Positions 61,348 through 64,000 of a DNA stretch of 64,000 bases are shown here, piece by piece. Positions within the stretch are counted from its first letter, which is position 1. Each line of letters starts with the position of its first letter. The DNA lies in assembly GCA_905221605.1 (NCBI GenBank), contig CAJNDS010002784.1, forward strand, positions 1 to 64,000, given 5' to 3'. Under the pieces are notes generated by a model. The model did not search any database. It had not been told where the DNA came from and was given only the letters and a program-made list of their open reading frames with translations. The position numbers and the translations under genes are program-made. This DNA comes from Symbiodinium natans (taxonomy: Eukaryota > Sar > Dinophyceae > Suessiales > Symbiodiniaceae).

Positions 61348-64000
61348 TTACTCTTCGTTCAGGTTGAGGCGACTGTCAACTTCAACGAAGCGTCTTGCCG
61401 ACTGAATCATGTCATAGCTGTAGATGGGCTGGCGTAGCTCTTCATCCTCTGTGCGTTGCAACTTGCTTCGAGCGTGCGGGCATACGACAATCGCATTTAC
61501 ATTGTAAGCAAGCGAAGGAGAATGAGATTGTCCCACACAAAGTTAGCAATTTTGCTTCTAGGCGTTCGTCAAGACGGACGTCTGGACAAGCTTGCGCTTT
61601 TCACAAGCTTGCGAACTTGTGCACCTACGTCAAGCTTGCGGCGATTGATGCAACTCTTGTCTCACATCTCTGACATGGCAAAGCGAGGTCTTCTGGCTCT
61701 GCGAGGTACCTCACACTCAAAACAAGCCCGAAACCAGGGCATAGTTGCAATCTGCAGGACTGCACCACCCCCGGCCTGTCTGCTGCTGAGAGCAGCCGCG
61801 ATTCGCTCCTCCGAAATGCCAGCCGCACTGGCAGCCTGATCTCCAGCTTGCTCGTTGCAGGCGCAAGCTAGTTGCAGGCACTGAGCATTCATAGCATGAG
61901 ATGTCTGACGAAACGACCTCTCTTAGGCCGTCAGCACGGAGCGCACGGGCAGCACCTGCTTCGTACGCGGCTCACCATGCGCCCAAACTTTCAGCGGGAA
62001 CCTCCGACACATCAAGCCCGGAACTGATCCGTGCATAGGGATCTGGATCCTGCAGGGCCACGCGCAGAACGAGCCCGCTCACAATGCGGCTGCTGTGAAG
62101 TACTCATGCAGCTAAAGCCTGCAACACCGTTGAAGCACATTTGATCACATTTGTAAGGTGACCGTTTTAACATAGTTGTAGTTGTAGTTCATAAAACCTC
62201 TTCCGCACCTCCAGGAGCCGCGACAAGGCTTTGACCTCGCCGGCAGCTGCAGAGCCCAGGCGGCCCAAAACCTCAAAAAAATCTCTCGAGAAAGAGAGGC
62301 GGAAGAAGCGCATGTAGAGCTTTCTCAAGAGACTTTGTTCATAAAGATGCTTCTTTTCACAAAAGAAAGCGCAAAATGGCAAAAGCGCAGTGCAGCGCAG
62401 ATCATTGCGCTTTGACCTCGGCCCCCTCGCCTCGGCGGCTCTGCGCCGGAGGTCGCCGTGCGCATCACGGAGCCAGGGCACCAGGGCAGGAACCGCGGCC
62501 TCAGACTCGCTCTGTCTTCTTAACAAGAGCGCAGAATGCTGTTCAAAAAAGAACATGATGGGACTATTTGGGGTATCATCTCTGTTCAGTCCACGCTGGC
62601 ACTAGAGTACACTGCTCTCTCCCCTGCTTCCTGAGCTTGCTGGCCGGCCCCATGGAGGCGAGCAGCTCGGCGGCGCGGCGGCGGCCCTGGCCAGCACTAG
62701 AGGCTATATTGGAGAGCCGCTCATGGCTTGACAAAGAATGGGGGCACTGAGGGTTGCACGCCAGGGCTCTCGTGGCTCATCATCTCGGCCGCCCCACGGG
62801 CTCCGACCTCTCCCAGTTTCTCAAGGCCTGCGGCGGCCAATTGCTGTGCCTCCTGCCAGATTCATCAGATGGTCTTAGAGCTCTTCTCACAGCCCTTGAT
62901 CTCTCCTTCTGTTCGGAGGCAAGCTGCGTAGCAAGTGCAGAGGCACCAAGCTCACCCCTGAGGCTGAGCGCCTGTGCAGTCAATCCAAGTGTCGGTAACT
63001 TAATGGCACATTGCACAACCGGCGCCTCCAGGGCAAAGCTGCACACAGGGGAGTCTTCAAGACGTTGGGCCAGTGCCAGGGCTGCGACACGGGAGAGCTT
63101 GGGTATCCTGTCAATGCGCTTGCGCGAGGCGTGCCAAACCCAAAACTTCGCAGAGGCTTCACTCTCACGTCTGATCTGTCTGCTACCTTGCACATCCGCC
63201 TGGACAGCCCCCAAGCTGCAGAGAGCCGGACATCAGCAGAAGCATCTTGCAACCTGGACGTTCAGCAACAATCAGACCAATCGCTCGCAACTTGCTGTAG
63301 ACTGTAGATGACGCCACACTGTAAAAAGCCGCACGTCTTTGTGCACAGTTGCAGCTCTCCTGGCCTGTCCACAAGTGCATCACTGCCCGCATCGCCGGCC
63401 ATGGCCAATGCTTCTGCGGCATTCCGTCGGCTCATGGGGTCGGAGCCTGCATGATGACTCTGACAGGGGCAGAGCAAGAAGGGTGGAGGTGTCTTTTTTG
63501 GTGTGTGGGGGGGGTTTGGGGCTTTAGGGCTTAGGTTGTTAGTGTTTGTCGGATTAAAGATTGGGTTTAAGATTCAAGATTGGGTTTAAGATTCTTAGAG
63601 CTTTAGCGTTTAGGTTTCTTTCGGACGTAGATTTTTCAAGGCTTCGGGATTGGGATTTGGGGTCTGGGAGTTCAAGATTTGCTCCACACCACCCCTTCAA
63701 CAACAAAATTATTGAGAGCAGCCTACATTGTCTTGGTGTGGGTCAAGCGCATCTTGATTCTGCACATGTCTCTAAGCCGCACAAGCTTTCACACACCGAA
63801 AACAGCAAGCAACCCATACATAGCACGAACACCTGCAACATATATACTGTAGCAGGCTTTCATCAGAGCAGCACCAGCGACTGCGGCCATGCATGCCGAA
63901 TGCGCCTCCCAGGGCAAAATGTAGGGCGTCGACACCGGTGCGCCCAGAGGCCACCAGCGATGTCATGGCCATGCGATGCGTAAGGTTGTCACAGTCCTCT
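61348..64000 (-). CDS. HEAT-repeat protein, multi-exon, 5' end outside window
   Basis: Minus-strand exons with HEAT (PBS-lyase-like) repeat character, in order: about 63,900-63,970 (SLVASGRTGVDALHFALGGA); 63,370-63,450 (SRRNAAEALAMAGDAGSDAL, ending at a GC donor); about 63,050-63,100 (SRVAALALAQRLEDSPV); about 62,880-62,990 (GELGASALATQLASE); about 62,640-62,690 (GRRRAAELLASMG); about 62,430-62,540 (EAAVPALVPWLRDAHGDLRR); about 62,190-62,275 (VLGRLGSAAAGEVKALSRLL); about 61,975-62,090 (VLRVALQDPDPYARISSGLD); possibly about 61,720-61,880; and the last, 61,348-61,460, with YSYDMIQSARRFVEVDSRLN and a stop. HEAT solenoids are protein-binding scaffolds; nothing here shows a specific partner. Confidence 0.7.

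Overview
The window looks like nuclear DNA of a dinoflagellate, most likely of the Symbiodiniaceae type. Four things point that way. Coding sequence is broken into very short exons that can be rejoined in frame only if introns begin with GC or GA as well as GT, nearly always ending AG before a G. Nearly all recognisable exons lie on the minus strand, as in dinoflagellate unidirectional gene clusters. An intronless pentatricopeptide-repeat (PPR) gene of the kind abundant in this group is present. Islands resembling the TTTAGGG telomere repeat are scattered through non-coding DNA. There are no bacterial operons, ribosome-binding sites, tRNAs, rRNAs or CRISPR arrays.

Layout. 1-2.7 kb: degenerate ~54-bp satellite with a short inverted block. 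2.8-3.9 kb: AT-rich DNA. 3.9-5.6 kb: 34-bp tandem array. 5.6-30 kb: poorly recognisable DNA with minus-strand exon clusters of unknown genes (about 8-9, 15.7-16.1, 18.4-18.6, 21.4-23.0 and 25.8-26.1 kb), an EF-hand protein (13.46-14.43 kb), a Gly/Pro-rich exon pair (28.2-28.65 kb) and many microsatellites. 30.7-35.0 kb: minus-strand gene for a large, mostly helical protein of unknown function. 35.1-35.4 kb: AT-rich element with GCCCG-flanked stems. 35.9-41.6 kb: minus-strand gene for an RNA-binding protein with an Arg/Ser (RS) domain, a RanBP2-type zinc finger, a KH domain and a Gly/Met-rich segment. 42.58-60.25 kb: a minus-strand calcium-dependent protein kinase (CDPK) gene for which I could place 25 exons. 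61.35 kb to the right edge: minus-strand HEAT-repeat protein, cut by the window end.

The CDPK locus is the most informative part. Its introns hold an intact PPR gene (45,675-47,282), exons of a TPR protein (about 57.0-57.7 kb), a 198-bp tandem satellite (51.28-53.95 kb), a 9-bp tandem repeat (42.96-43.12 kb) and a telomere-like G-rich block (49.5-50.0 kb). Of the 24 introns inferred, about 14 begin with GC, 6 with GT and 4 with GA. Reading frames were joined by eye from family knowledge; no alignment or RNA evidence was available.

The genes do not form an obvious pathway. The kinase is a calcium-signalling enzyme, the RS/zinc-finger/KH protein and PPR protein are RNA-binding types, and the TPR and HEAT proteins are scaffolds.
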